64,000 bases of DNA from Mesorhizobium sp. CU3 (GCF_006442965.1 NZ_VFWX01000015.1:62001-126000); one strand, 5' to 3'. Shown: positions 41,319 through 52,678, counted from the stretch's first letter. Notes: generated by a model not told the origin, from the letters alone. Translations and numbers: made by a program.

Positions 41319-44300
41319 ATGGCGTCTGAGAACTACTCCTTCCTCGACGTTGCCGTGCTCGATGCGGTGCGCCAGCGCTTTGCGGCCGGCGACGCTCTGG
41401 CTATCCTTTCGGGCGACCTCGAACAGGTGATCTGGGCCAACGGCCCGGGTGCCGCGGTGTTCGGCTATCCGGACATCGAAGCCATCATCGGCGCCTCGGC
41501 GCGGCTGCCGCTGATTGCGCGGCGGCAGATCATGGCGACCAGCGGCTTTCCTCAGATCGGCAGCGACCGCGCCATCATGGTGCGGTTGGCCACCGGCATG
41601 GTGAGCCGCGCCGTCAGCTTCCTGGCTAATGCTGTGACGATGCCGGACGGCGAGAAGGCGATCATGCTGGCGGTGCCGGCGGCGCAGACCAGTTCGCGCA
41701 GCCCGGCCGAAATCGCCAGCCGCGCCATAGGCGGCTTTACCGAGGCCGGGCATTTCATCGCCTTCGTCGACGCGCAGGGCCATATCGAGGCGGCGTCGGA
41801 CGGCTTTGCGGCGCTCGGCATCAAGCCGGAAACCCTGGCCGCGCTGGTTCAGGATGTGGCAAGCAGCGGCGACCGGATCGTCAAGCGCCTCGTTCCCGGC
41901 GCCGGCGGTTCCTACCCGGCCGGCTTCGCGCGGCTCACGGACGCGCGGCACCTTTTGGTGGTGATCGACGAGGACCAGCTTGAAGGCGCCGAAAGTCCTG
42001 AGGGCGAGGGGCCGGCCGATCGCGATCAAACTGTCGATCAGGTACAAGCAGCTTCGGAAAATGAGGCCGTCGCGCCCGTTCCGCCGAATATGGAGCCCGA
42101 ACCGCTGCAGGACAACAGTCCGCCGCCGGCACCGGCCAGTGAACAGGTCAAGGCCGTCTCGATAGCTCCCAAAAGCACTGCAGGGCCGATCGAGGATGGG
42201 CAAAACGCGGTCGAACAGCTGCCGGCTCCGGTCGAAACCAATGCCGCCGAATCCGGTCGGCAGGGCACGAATACCGAGCCGGCTCAGCACGACCACTGGT
42301 ACTTCCACGCCGGCGACGACGCCGCCGGTCACGCCCAACCGTCGCCGACCACCGCGACCGAACCGGCTGAATCCGCCGCGACCGAGACACCATGGACGCC
42401 GGCACAACCGGCTCCGCCGCGCGACGTCGATCGCTCGGCGCCGCCGCTGCGTTTCGTCTGGCGCACGGATAGCGAGGGCAAATTCAGCGCGCTGTCGCCG
42501 GAATTCGCCGACATCGTCGGCCAGCCGGCCGCCGATGTGATCGGCCGCCGTTTCAAGGATGTCGCCACGACATTCGGCCTCGACGCTTCCGGCGAGATCG
42601 CCGGCCTGCTCGAGCGGCGCGATACCTGGTCGGGCCGCTCGGTGCTGTGGCCGGTGGCCGGCACCGATCTGAAGATCCCGGTCGATCTTGCGGCGTTGCC
42701 AGTCTATGGCCGCAGCCGCGCCTTCGAAGGGTTTCGCGGGTTCGGCGTCGCGCGCAGCGCCGACGCCGTTGTCGATCCGGAGGCGCTCGGCATGGCGCTG
42801 GTCCCCAACGCCGGAGCGCCGGCAGCCGGACAGCCTGCTCCCGAGCCGTTGTCAGCGGAGGCGCCTAGGGCCGACGATCCCTTCCAGGGCGAGGTGCCGG
42901 CGCTGACCATCGCGCCGCAGCCCGAACGGCGTTTCGCCGACAAGGTGATCCGGCTCGCCGAGCACCGGCAGCCCGCCAACGACAAGCCGTCAGGAAGTGA
43001 CAAGGGGCTGTCCGTCCTCGAGCGCAGCGCCTTTCGCGAGATCGGCGAGCGGCTGCGCAAGGACAGTTCGGCTCCGGCGGAAATTCGTCCGTCCGAAGCC
43101 GAGAAGCCCGCCACCGCCGATAAGGCCGATACGCAGCAACAGCCAACCGGCACCGCCGCGGCTGACGACGCCAAGCCGGTCACAAAGGCCCCGTCGGCCA
43201 GCCTCGACGCGCCGCCCCTGCCCACGCAACCAGCGTCTGGGATTGCCGACGCCTCGGAAGCGCCGGCCGAGGCAAAAGCCGGGGCCGAACCAGAAACTGC
43301 CGAAGCTGAGCCCGAGACGGAAACCGCTGAAGCACAGACCGAGGCCGAGGATCAGAAGGATCTGGCGCGGCTCGACGGCGCCGACGACATCACGCAGACC
43401 AGCGCCACCGAGCGAGGCCTGGCGCCGGCTGTTTCCCGCTCGCTGCTAAACTATGCAGAAGAGACCAAGGAGCCCTCCGAGCAGCCTGAGCCGCAACCCG
43501 TCGTGGCACGGCATGCCGAGCCCGATACGGCCGACGACGACAGCATGACCGCCGACGACTTCCGCGACGCGCAGGACAATGAGGATTGGGCGGGCTCGGA
43601 CGCGGATAACGCCGGGCCGGCGGCAGAACAGCCGGACGAGGTCAAGACGGCTTCGCCGGAGCGGCCGCGCCTGCAAGTGCCGCCGCTCAAGCTCGAAGGT
43701 TTCGTGCCCTCCGCCTTCTCGACCGGCGAGGAAGCCAACGCGCCGGATACCAGCATCCTCGCCAGGCTGCCGGTGCCGCTGCTCATCCATTCGGGTGACG
43801 TGCTGCACTACGCCAACGACGCCTTCCTCGACCTCACCGGCTATGACGCGCTGGACGACCTCGCCTATGCCGGTGGACTGGGCGCGCTGTTCGCCGCCCC
43901 CTATGACGACGACGGCGCCACCGACGAGAGCGACCACGCGCTGAAGCTCACCACCCGCCAGGGCCAGGAGTTTCCGATCGACGCGCTGCTGCGCTCGGTG
44001 CCGTGGCGCGCCGGCAAGGCGCTGATGCTGGTGGTGCGGCGTTCCGGCGAGGACGACGCGGCCCATTTCACCGCCGCCAACGACGAGCCGGCGCTGCAGC
44101 CGGACGTGCCGGAACTGAAATCGCGCATCGCCGAGATGCGCACCATCATCGACACCGCCACCGATGGCGTGGTGCTGATCGGCCGCGACGGCAACATCCG
44201 CTCGATCAGCCGGCCGGCGGAAGCGCTGTTCGGCTTCGACAGCGACGAGGTCGCCGGCAAGCCCTTCGCCTCGCTGTTCGCCATCGAGAGCCAGCGCGCG

Positions 44301-45233
44301 GCGCGCGACTACCTGGCCGGCCTTTCCGAACCCGGCGTGGCGAGCGTCATGAATGACGGGCGCGAGGTCATCGGCCGCGAGGCGCAGGGACGCTTCATCC
44401 CGCTGTTCATGACCATCGGCAGCCTTCCCAACGACAGCGGCTTCTGCGCCGTGGTGCGCGACATCACGCAGTGGAAGCGGGCGGAGGAAGATCTCACCCA
44501 GGCGCGCGCGGTGGCCGAACGCGCGTCTTCGCAGAAGACGGATTTCCTCGCCCGCATCAGCCATGAGATCCGCACGCCGCTCAACGCCATCATCGGCTTT
44601 TCCGAATTGATGGTGGACGAGAAATTCGGGCCGGTCGCCAACGACCGCTACCGAGACTATCTGCGCGACATCAATCGTTCCGGTAATCACGTGCTCGATC
44701 TCGTCAACGACCTGCTCGACATCTCCAAGATCGAGGCCGGCCAACAGGAAATGGACTATGAGGCGGTGTCGCTCAACGACACGCTGGCCGAGACGGTGGC
44801 GATGATGCAGCCGCAGGCCAATCGCGAGCGCGTCATCATCCGCTCCAGCTTCGCCTCGCGGCTGCCGGAGGTGGTGGCGGATCTGCGCAGCGTGCGCCAG
44901 ATCGCGCTCAACATCCTGTCCAACGCCATCCGGTACACCCAGGCCGGCGGCCAGGTGATCGTCTCGACGGCTTACGAGGCCTCGGGCGATGTGGTCATGC
45001 GCGTGCGCGACACCGGCATCGGCATGACCCAGGCCGAGATCGAGCAGGCGCTGAAGCCGTTCAAGCAGATCAATGCGCTGAAGCGCGGGCGCGGCGACGG
45101 CACGGGGCTGGGCCTGCCGCTGACCAAGGCGATGGTGGAGGCCAACCGTGCCCGCTTCGCCATCACCTCGACGCCCGGCGAGGGAACGCTTGTCGAGGTC
45201 GCCTTCCCGTCGACCCGGGTGCTCGCGGAGTAG
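41319..45233 (+). CDS. PdhS/PleC/DivJ-type PAS sensor histidine kinase
   Basis: 1304-residue soluble hybrid-free kinase. Order: N-terminal sensor region (1-220), Pro/Ala/Glu-rich linker (about 225-370), PAS-like domain (about 375-480), a second acidic linker (about 490-800), PAS domains at about 810-910 and 938-1055, then kinase core: H-box S-H-E-I-R-T-P-L-N-A with His1082, N-box N-I-L-S-N-A, and G1/G2 motifs R-D-T-G-I-G and G-T-G-L-G-L-P-L. The core closely resembles Brucella PdhS (K-T-D-F-L-A-R-I-S-H-E-I, P-Q-A-N-R-E-R-V-I, A-F-P-x-T-x-V-L-A-E end), which acts on DivK in asymmetric division. No transmembrane helix seen. GAGGGA precedes the ATG. The exact paralogue within the PdhS set is uncertain. 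Confidence 0.85.
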   Translation: MASENYSFLDVAVLDAVRQRFAAGDALAILSGDLEQVIWANGPGAAVFGYPDIEAIIGASARLPLIARRQIMATSGFPQIGSDRAIMVRLATGMVSRAVSFLANAVTMPDGEKAIMLAVPAAQTSSRSPAEIASRAIGGFTEAGHFIAFVDAQGHIEAASDGFAALGIKPETLAALVQDVASSGDRIVKRLVPGAGGSYPAGFARLTDARHLLVVIDEDQLEGAESPEGEGPADRDQTVDQVQAASENEAVAPVPPNMEPEPLQDNSPPPAPASEQVKAVSIAPKSTAGPIEDGQNAVEQLPAPVETNAAESGRQGTNTEPAQHDHWYFHAGDDAAGHAQPSPTTATEPAESAATETPWTPAQPAPPRDVDRSAPPLRFVWRTDSEGKFSALSPEFADIVGQPAADVIGRRFKDVATTFGLDASGEIAGLLERRDTWSGRSVLWPVAGTDLKIPVDLAALPVYGRSRAFEGFRGFGVARSADAVVDPEALGMALVPNAGAPAAGQPAPEPLSAEAPRADDPFQGEVPALTIAPQPERRFADKVIRLAEHRQPANDKPSGSDKGLSVLERSAFREIGERLRKDSSAPAEIRPSEAEKPATADKADTQQQPTGTAAADDAKPVTKAPSASLDAPPLPTQPASGIADASEAPAEAKAGAEPETAEAEPETETAEAQTEAEDQKDLARLDGADDITQTSATERGLAPAVSRSLLNYAEETKEPSEQPEPQPVVARHAEPDTADDDSMTADDFRDAQDNEDWAGSDADNAGPAAEQPDEVKTASPERPRLQVPPLKLEGFVPSAFSTGEEANAPDTSILARLPVPLLIHSGDVLHYANDAFLDLTGYDALDDLAYAGGLGALFAAPYDDDGATDESDHALKLTTRQGQEFPIDALLRSVPWRAGKALMLVVRRSGEDDAAHFTAANDEPALQPDVPELKSRIAEMRTIIDTATDGVVLIGRDGNIRSISRPAEALFGFDSDEVAGKPFASLFAIESQRAARDYLAGLSEPGVASVMNDGREVIGREAQGRFIPLFMTIGSLPNDSGFCAVVRDITQWKRAEEDLTQARAVAERASSQKTDFLARISHEIRTPLNAIIGFSELMVDEKFGPVANDRYRDYLRDINRSGNHVLDLVNDLLDISKIEAGQQEMDYEAVSLNDTLAETVAMMQPQANRERVIIRSSFASRLPEVVADLRSVRQIALNILSNAIRYTQAGGQVIVSTAYEASGDVVMRVRDTGIGMTQAEIEQALKPFKQINALKRGRGDGTGLGLPLTKAMVEANRARFAITSTPGEGTLVEVAFPSTRVLAE

Positions 45234-45266
45234 CCTGCCCGAGTAGCCTGCCGACTGACCGCATCC

Positions 45267-45375
45267 AAAGAAAAAGGCGCCCTGGAGGACGCCTTGAGAA
45301 ATGGGATGCTGTCACAACGGGGGCTTGAGCTGAACCTCAGGGGACGAGGAACGGGATTTCTCCCTCAAGTTACAC
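45267..45375 (-). ncRNA. Structured RNA candidate with terminator, convergent gap after the kinase gene
   Basis: On the minus strand a closed multi-branch fold can be drawn: outer helix 45324-45328/45365-45369, inner hairpins CCTC/GAGG (45335-45338/45346-45349) and GGGA-TTTC-TCCC (45353-45364). It is followed by a terminator: AAGGCG/CGCCTT stem (45274-45279/45290-45295) and TTTTTCTTT. The terminator lies about 200 bases past the end of the acetoacetyl-CoA synthetase gene, so it may end that mRNA, a 3'-derived sRNA, or an independent sRNA. Five prime end not defined; no family recognised. Confidence 0.45.
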
Positions 45376-45494
45376 GCGACTATCGGGGTCGTCCCTTAAC
45401 AACTCCTTACCGGGGCCCAAAGAAATTTACGAATGTGTACCACCCATGAAATCTAGGTAAATTCACTCGATAGATTTTGTTAACTACGCCAGGG

Positions 45495-47453
<1,959 letters not shown>

Positions 47454-47458
47454 GGTCG

Positions 47459-47466
47459 CTCCTCCC
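47459..47466 (-). promoter_or_regulatory. Strong ribosome binding site complementary to the sRNA loops
   Basis: GGGAGGAG, 5 bases before the acetoacetyl-CoA synthetase ATG. It pairs without mismatch with CUCCUCCC in each of the three loops of the RNA at 40417-40540. It also matches the 16S anti-Shine-Dalgarno sequence, so sRNA pairing would block translation. Confidence 0.7.
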
Positions 47467-47719
47467 AAGCGCGTCGCGTTCGGGGCAGTTAAGCCCAACA
47501 TCGCTTCTGTCATCATCCCAAAAACGGCGCGCGAGTGCGGACCGGGATCGGGCAGACCGCTTATGCCTATTGCAGCGCAGCAGAGCAAGATTTTGTTAGA
47601 ACCGCCAATGCCGGGCGGCCGGCAAATGCCATCGCAAGGCCATAAAGACTTGAAAAGCGTCGGCGCTCGGTTACACCCGTCGGGCGAAGTTTGTCGGCAA
47701 TGGAAGCATACGGGGCGAA

Positions 47720-49612
47720 ATGCCATCATCTTTGATCCGGCGCGGCGTGTGGGTGATCGGCGTTGCCGTGCTGGTCATCGCGCTCGCCGTCGCGGCGCTG
47801 CCGCTGATCGCCTCGACCAGGATCGTGCGCGACCGCATCGCCTGGGAGTTGAGCGCCTGGAGCGGTTTTCGGGTGACGATCGACGGATCGCCGCGCATCG
47901 AAGTGTGGCCGAAGTTCCGGGCGATCCTGAGCGACGTGACGCTGTCGCAATGGACCGAGACCGATGCGCCGCCGGTGGTGGAGGCCGACCGCGTCGAGGT
48001 CGACCTCTCCGCCATGGCCGCGCTGCAGGGCGACGTTGCCTTCTCGACGGCGCGGCTGGTGCGGCCAACCATCAGGGTCGAACGCACCACGAGCGGCTTC
48101 TATCTGCCGCCGTTGCCGACCGGCGGGCGCATCACACGCTCGATCGACACGGCGCGCGGCTTGGTCACCGCCAATCCGCAGAAACCCGACCTCGGCAAAC
48201 TGCCCGCCGATCCGTTCGGCATCGTCGAGTTCCGCGACGGCCGCGTCGTGACCTCGGCGGACGGCAAGGACACGGAAATCCTCAGCGGCCTGAACGGCCA
48301 GGTCAATTGGCAAGCAATGAACAGCGAGGCATCGCTGACCGCGACCGGGATCTGGCGCGGCGAAAGCGTGCAGCTCGATTGCTCCTCCGCCAAGCCGCTG
48401 GTGCTGTTTGCCGGCGGTGCCTCTCCCGTCACCCTCTCCTTCAAGGCGGCGCCGGCAACGTTTTCCTTCGACGGCACCGCCTCGATGTCGGAGAATGGCT
48501 TTTTCGACGGCCAGGCCAAGTTCGCCGCGCCTTCGCTGCGGCGCGTGCTGGAATGGTCACAGGCCGGCATCGCGCCGGGGGCGGCGATCGGTTCGGTCTC
48601 GGTCGCCAGCAAAGTGAATGCCTCGGCGGGGCGGGCGAAGTTCGAAAACACCACGGTCTCGCTCGACAACAACCCCGGGATGGGCGCGCTGGACTTCTCC
48701 TTCGCCGACGCGCGACCTGTGATTGCCGGCACGCTCGCCTTCGACACGCTCGATCTGAGGTCCTTCCTGTCGGCCTTCACGCCGGTCGTGCCCGTCGGCG
48801 AGGCCGGCCCCGGCGACATCGACACCAGCTTCGCCGACCGGATAAATCTCGACCTCAGGCTGTCGGCGGCGCATGCCACGGTCGGGCCGGTCCAGCTTGC
48901 CGAGGTCGCCGCGACCGCGCAGGTCAAGGACGGGCTTGCAGTCTTCGACATCTCCGACGCCTCGGCCTTCGGCGGCACGATCCAGAGCAGCCTGCGCTTG
49001 GACCGCAAACCCGACGGCACGCAGGTCGAGATGCGGCTTCTGGCGTCGGACGTCGATACCGGCGCCTTCGCTAAGGCGGCCGGCATGACGCGGCTTGTGC
49101 CGGCCGGCACGGGAACCGTGTCTGTCATCCTCAAGGGCCCGGGCAAGGCGTGGAACTCGATCTTCGAAAATGCGGATGGATCGTTCTCGGCGACGTTTGG
49201 GCCCGGCACGCTCAATGGGCTCGACCTGGCGGCCTTCCTGAAGCGCAACCAGCAAGGCGGCTTCTTCGCCCTCGACGACGTTGACAAGGGCTCTTTCCCG
49301 ATCGACGGCGCCGAGATCAAGGCCAGCATCTCGAAGGGCGTGGCGCGGCTGGACAAGGCCGAGATCAATGCGCAGAAATACAAGATCTGGCTGTCCGGCA
49401 TCGCCTCCTATGCCGGGCGCGGGCTGGCGCTTTCGGGCGGCGTCGTGCCGAACGGACAGCCTGCGCCGCAGCCGCAGGCAAAGCAACCGGCCGCCGGCGG
49501 TCAGGCCGCCGTGCAGGCGCCGCAGCCTCCGAACCAGTCGCTGTTCTTCGTCGGCGGCAATTGGAGCACGCCGTTCATCTCGCCGATCGCCCCTGGCGTC
49601 TCGGGGCAGTAG
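47720..49612 (+). CDS. AsmA-family protein
   Basis: 630-residue protein with one N-terminal membrane helix (about 10-32, V-W-V-I-G-V-A-V-L-V-I-A-L-A-V) and a long beta-rich periplasmic part. Typical AsmA start: helix, I-V-R-D-R-I-A-W-E-L, then P-R-I-E-V-W-P and L-S-D-V-T-L-S. The C-terminal half carries the AsmA_2 pattern (L-N-G-L-D-L-A-A-F-L, D-G-A-E-I-K-A-S-I-S-K-G-V-A, D-K-A-E-I). A Pro/Gln/Ala tail precedes the stop. AsmA-like proteins are bridge-like factors for phospholipid transport and outer-membrane homeostasis. Divergent from acetoacetyl-CoA synthetase across a 266-base gap. Confidence 0.88.
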   Translation: MPSSLIRRGVWVIGVAVLVIALAVAALPLIASTRIVRDRIAWELSAWSGFRVTIDGSPRIEVWPKFRAILSDVTLSQWTETDAPPVVEADRVEVDLSAMAALQGDVAFSTARLVRPTIRVERTTSGFYLPPLPTGGRITRSIDTARGLVTANPQKPDLGKLPADPFGIVEFRDGRVVTSADGKDTEILSGLNGQVNWQAMNSEASLTATGIWRGESVQLDCSSAKPLVLFAGGASPVTLSFKAAPATFSFDGTASMSENGFFDGQAKFAAPSLRRVLEWSQAGIAPGAAIGSVSVASKVNASAGRAKFENTTVSLDNNPGMGALDFSFADARPVIAGTLAFDTLDLRSFLSAFTPVVPVGEAGPGDIDTSFADRINLDLRLSAAHATVGPVQLAEVAATAQVKDGLAVFDISDASAFGGTIQSSLRLDRKPDGTQVEMRLLASDVDTGAFAKAAGMTRLVPAGTGTVSVILKGPGKAWNSIFENADGSFSATFGPGTLNGLDLAAFLKRNQQGGFFALDDVDKGSFPIDGAEIKASISKGVARLDKAEINAQKYKIWLSGIASYAGRGLALSGGVVPNGQPAPQPQAKQPAAGGQAAVQAPQPPNQSLFFVGGNWSTPFISPIAPGVSGQ

Positions 49613-49639
49613 ACGCACCAGTTCGCTGAAATCGCGAGA

Positions 49640-49663
49640 AGGCGGTGGTTCGAGCCGCCGCCT
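49640..49663. terminator. Stem-loop between convergent AsmA and permease genes
   Basis: AGGCGGTGG (49640-49648) pairs with CCGCCGCCT (49655-49663), one T-G wobble, around TTCGAG. It sits in a 58-base convergent gap and could stop both transcripts, but lacks a uridine run. Confidence 0.4.
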
Positions 49664-49670
49664 CGCTCAC

Positions 49671-50489
49671 TCATCCGCGCTGCGCGGCCTGCTCGTCGAG
49701 TTGGCGCTGAACCTCGCGGCGCTTGTTGGCGATCGAGGCGATGATGACGCCGATCGCCACCACCGCGATCAGGATCGTGCAAGCGGCGTTGATCTCCGGC
49801 GTCACGCCGAGGCGCACCTGGCTGTAGATTTTCATCGGCAACGTGGTGGCGCCCGGACCCGAGGTGAAGCTGGCGATGACCAGATCGTCGAGTGACAGCG
49901 TGAAAGCAAGCATCCAGCCCGAGATGATCGCGGGCAGGATCACCGGCAAGGTGATCTGGAAGAAGGTCCTCACCGGCGGCGCGCCGAGATCCATCGCCGC
50001 TTCCTCCAGCGAGCGGTCGAAGGAAACCAGCCGCGACTGCACGACGACGGCCACGAAGCACATCGTGAGCGTGATATGGGCGAGCGTGACGGTGAGGAAG
50101 CCACGGTCGAGCCCTACGGCAACGAAGAGCAGCAGCAGCGACAGGCCGGTGATGACTTCCGGCATGACCAGCGGCGCGAACACCATGCCGGAAAACAGCA
50201 CCCTGCCGCGGAAGCGCGTGTAGCGCGTCAGGGTCAGCGCTGCCAGCGTGCCGAGCACCGTCGCCACCGTCGCCGAGATGACGCCGACACGCGCCGTCAC
50301 CCAGGTGGCGTCCATCAGGCCCTGATTGTGGAACAGCGACACGTACCATTTGGTCGAGAAGCCGCCCCAGACGGTGACGAGCTTCGATTCGTTGAAGGAA
50401 AAGACGATCAACAGCACGATCGGCAGATAGAGAAAGGCGAAGCCCAGCACGATCGAGGTGACGTTGAAGCGGCTCCAGGTCGCGTTCAT
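49671..50489 (-). CDS. potI: Putrescine/spermidine-type ABC transporter permease (PotI/PotC-like)
   Basis: 272-residue inner-membrane permease. Six hydrophobic segments beginning at about 10-32 (L-G-F-A-F-L-Y-L-P-I-V-L-L-I-V-F-S-F-N); contact loop E-E-A-A-M-D-L-G-A-P-P then L-P-V-I-L-P-A-I-I-S-G. L-S-L-D-D-L-V-I-A-S-F near residue 205 is a family hallmark. The ATG at 50489 overlaps the stop of the potH-like gene by 4 bases; a longer frame to 50708 is inside that gene. Last gene of the minus-strand operon potF-G-H-I. Confidence 0.92.
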   Translation of the reverse strand: MNATWSRFNVTSIVLGFAFLYLPIVLLIVFSFNESKLVTVWGGFSTKWYVSLFHNQGLMDATWVTARVGVISATVATVLGTLAALTLTRYTRFRGRVLFSGMVFAPLVMPEVITGLSLLLLFVAVGLDRGFLTVTLAHITLTMCFVAVVVQSRLVSFDRSLEEAAMDLGAPPVRTFFQITLPVILPAIISGWMLAFTLSLDDLVIASFTSGPGATTLPMKIYSQVRLGVTPEINAACTILIAVVAIGVIIASIANKRREVQRQLDEQAAQRG

Positions 50490-51448
50490 TTGCCCTGCTC
50501 CTGTGCCTTGGCCTGCGCCTGCTGAAAGAACATGATCGGGATGGTCAGCACCAGGAGCAGGATGACCGCCACCGCCGACGAGACCGGCCAGTCGCGGTTG
50601 GAGAAGAACTCGTTCCACAGGGTCTTGCCGATCATCAGCGTCTGCGAGCCGCCGAGCAGGTCGGGAATGACGAACTCGCCGACGGCCGGGATGAACACCA
50701 GGAGGCAACCGGCGACGACGCCGGGCAGCGACAGCGGGAAGGTGATCTTCCAGAAGGCGCTGATCTGCGGGCAGCCAAGGTCCTGCGCCGCCTCGATCAG
50801 CGAATGGTCCATCTTCTCCAGCGAGGAATATAGCGGCAGCACCATGAAAGGCAGGTAGGAGTAGACGATGCCGATGAAGATGGCGGTGTAGGTGTTGAGG
50901 ATCACCAGCGGCTCGCTGATGATGTGCAGCGACAAGAGCAGTTGGTTGAGCAGGCCTTCCGGCTTCAGGATGCCGATCCAGGCGTAGACGCGGATCAGGA
51001 ACGACGTCCAGAACGGCAGGATCACCAGCATCAGCAAGGTCGGGCGGATCGTCGCCGGCGCGCGCGCCATGCCATAGGCGATCGGATAGCCGACGATCAG
51101 CGTCAGGATGGTCGAGATGCCCGCGATGATCAGGCTCGTCACATAGGCATTGAAGTAGAGCGCGTCCTGGGTGAGCCAGGCGTAGTTGTCGAAGTTGAGC
51201 TCGCGGAAGCCGGCGAAGAATCCCGAAATGCCGTCGCTGAAGTCAAGCACGGGCGTATAGGGCGGCATCGAGATCGCCGTCTGTGACAGCGAAATCTTGA
51301 AGACGATGATGAAGGGAACGAGGAAAAAGAACAGCAGCCAGAGATAGGGAACGATGATGACCAGGCGGTCGACGAAGCCTTTCGCCAGCCTTGTCGGCAA
51401 GGCGGCGGTTTCGGCCGGCGCGGCGGCGGTCGCTGCGATGTTTGTCAT
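50486..51448 (-). CDS. potH: Putrescine/spermidine-type ABC transporter permease (PotH/PotB-like)
   Basis: 320-residue permease. The N-terminal 25 residues are Ala-rich, then hydrophobic helices begin at about 28-50 (I-V-P-Y-L-W-L-L-F-F-F-L-V-P-F). F-W-T-S-F-L-I-R-V-Y-A-W near residue 150 and the contact loop I-E-A-A-Q-D-L-G-C-P then F-P-L-S-L-P-G-V-V-A-G are family signatures. It begins 9 bases after the ATPase gene and overlaps the next permease. Together with PotI it forms the membrane channel. Confidence 0.93.
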   Translation of the reverse strand: MTNIAATAAAPAETAALPTRLAKGFVDRLVIIVPYLWLLFFFLVPFIIVFKISLSQTAISMPPYTPVLDFSDGISGFFAGFRELNFDNYAWLTQDALYFNAYVTSLIIAGISTILTLIVGYPIAYGMARAPATIRPTLLMLVILPFWTSFLIRVYAWIGILKPEGLLNQLLLSLHIISEPLVILNTYTAIFIGIVYSYLPFMVLPLYSSLEKMDHSLIEAAQDLGCPQISAFWKITFPLSLPGVVAGCLLVFIPAVGEFVIPDLLGGSQTLMIGKTLWNEFFSNRDWPVSSAVAVILLLVLTIPIMFFQQAQAKAQEQGK

Positions 51449-51457
51449 CTTCGCCTC

Positions 51458-52597
51458 CTACCGCGTCAGCACGACGCCGGCGTCAGGCCGGAAGGAGACC
51501 CAGGCGCGGTCGTTCCAGGTGAGCGGGTCCTCGGTGACGCGCGAGGCGTTCAGCGCGCTTGCCCGCACGATCTGCCCGTCATCGAGCTTGATATGATAGA
51601 CGGTCATGTCGCCGAGATAGGCGACGTCGTAGACCTCGCCTTCGAGCGCGTTGACGGCATCGGCGGGCTTCTTCGACGACACCTTGATCTTCTCCGGCCG
51701 GATGGCGAAGACGATGTCCGAGCCGGCAGCGGCGTTGCCGCCATTGTCGACGACGATCTGTGCGCCGGTGGCGCCGGTGATGCGCGTCGTTTCCGCACCT
51801 CGCTCGGCGACCTTGCCCTCGAACATGTTCACATTGCCGACGAAATGCGCGACGAAGCGCGAGGTCGGCGCCTCGTAGATCTCGGCGGGTGTGGCCACCT
51901 GCATGACCTCGCCTTTGTCCATGATGGCGATGCGGTCGGCCATGGTCATGGCCTCTTCCTGGTCGTGGGTGACGACAACGAAGGTGAGGCCAAGCTCCTG
52001 CTGCAGGTCCATCAGCTCGAACTGCGTCTCCTCGCGCAGCTTCTTGTCGAGCGCGCCGAGCGGCTCGTCGAGAAGGAGAACCTTCGGGCGCTTGGCGACC
52101 GAGCGGGCAAGCGCCACGCGCTGGCGCTGGCCGCCGGAAAGCTGATGCGGCTTGCGCTTGGCGAACTGCTCGAGCTTGACCAGCTTCAGCATCTCGGCGA
52201 CGCGCTTTGCGATGTCGGGCGCCGGCATGCCCTCCTGCTTCAAGCCGAAGGCGATGTTCTTCTCCACCGTCATATGCGGGAACAGCGCATAGGACTGGAA
52301 CATCATGTTGACCGGCCGCTTGTAGGGCGGAATGCCGCGCAGGTCCTGCCCGTCGAGCAGGATGCGGCCCGCCGTCGGCTCCTCGAAGCCGGCGAGCATC
52401 CTGAGCAGGGTCGACTTGCCGCAACCCGAGGCGCCAAGTAGGGCGAAGAACTCGCGCTCGAAGATGGTCAGCGACAGATTGTTGACCGCGGTGAACTCGC
52501 CGAACTTCTTGGTGACCTTGTCGAACTGGATGTATGGCTTGGCATTCGGGTCGTTCCATGGCGCGAAATCCCTGCGGATGCTGCCAAGCGATTTCAT
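51458..52597 (-). CDS. potG: Putrescine/spermidine-type ABC transporter ATPase (PotG/PotA-like)
   Basis: 379-residue ATPase. Walker A G-A-S-G-C-G-K-S-T, Q-loop M-F-Q-S-Y-A-L-F-P-H-M, signature L-S-G-G-Q-R-Q-R, Walker B L-L-L-D-E-P-L-G-A-L-D, H-loop V-T-H-D-Q-E-E-A; the last 110 residues are a TOBE-type regulatory domain. The N-terminal extension ending Y-I-Q-F-D-K-V-T-K is typical of PotG. The ATG at 52597 has GTGGGG upstream; the open frame to 52675 would cover the intercistronic hairpin. Separated from potF by an 81-base spacer. Confidence 0.93.
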   Translation of the reverse strand: MKSLGSIRRDFAPWNDPNAKPYIQFDKVTKKFGEFTAVNNLSLTIFEREFFALLGASGCGKSTLLRMLAGFEEPTAGRILLDGQDLRGIPPYKRPVNMMFQSYALFPHMTVEKNIAFGLKQEGMPAPDIAKRVAEMLKLVKLEQFAKRKPHQLSGGQRQRVALARSVAKRPKVLLLDEPLGALDKKLREETQFELMDLQQELGLTFVVVTHDQEEAMTMADRIAIMDKGEVMQVATPAEIYEAPTSRFVAHFVGNVNMFEGKVAERGAETTRITGATGAQIVVDNGGNAAAGSDIVFAIRPEKIKVSSKKPADAVNALEGEVYDVAYLGDMTVYHIKLDDGQIVRASALNASRVTEDPLTWNDRAWVSFRPDAGVVLTR

Positions 52598-52640
52598 GAT
52601 CCCCACTCCGTTCTTTTGGAAATTCCCCGGAAAAGAGAGC

Positions 52641-52666
52641 GACCCCGGCAGTTGGCTGCCGGGGTC
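52641..52666 (-). promoter_or_regulatory. Intercistronic stem-loop between potF and potG
   Basis: GACCCCGGCAG (52641-52651) and CTGCCGGGGTC (52656-52666) form eleven perfect pairs closing a 4-base loop. On the minus strand it is followed by GCTCTCTTTT, a partial uridine run, so it may both protect potF mRNA and partly terminate, favouring binding-protein production. Confidence 0.6.
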
Positions 52667-52678
52667 GTCTCGCAATGC

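Noticed and set aside
43446..44744. 432-codon minus-strand open frame within the kinase gene
   Set aside because: Antisense shadow of the PdhS-like kinase; His/Arg/Glu-rich with no ribosome binding site.
45396..45410. TTAA-N7-TTAC as a CtrA promoter site
   Set aside because: One mismatch and located in a convergent gap with no gene start nearby; mentioned only with the RNA candidate.
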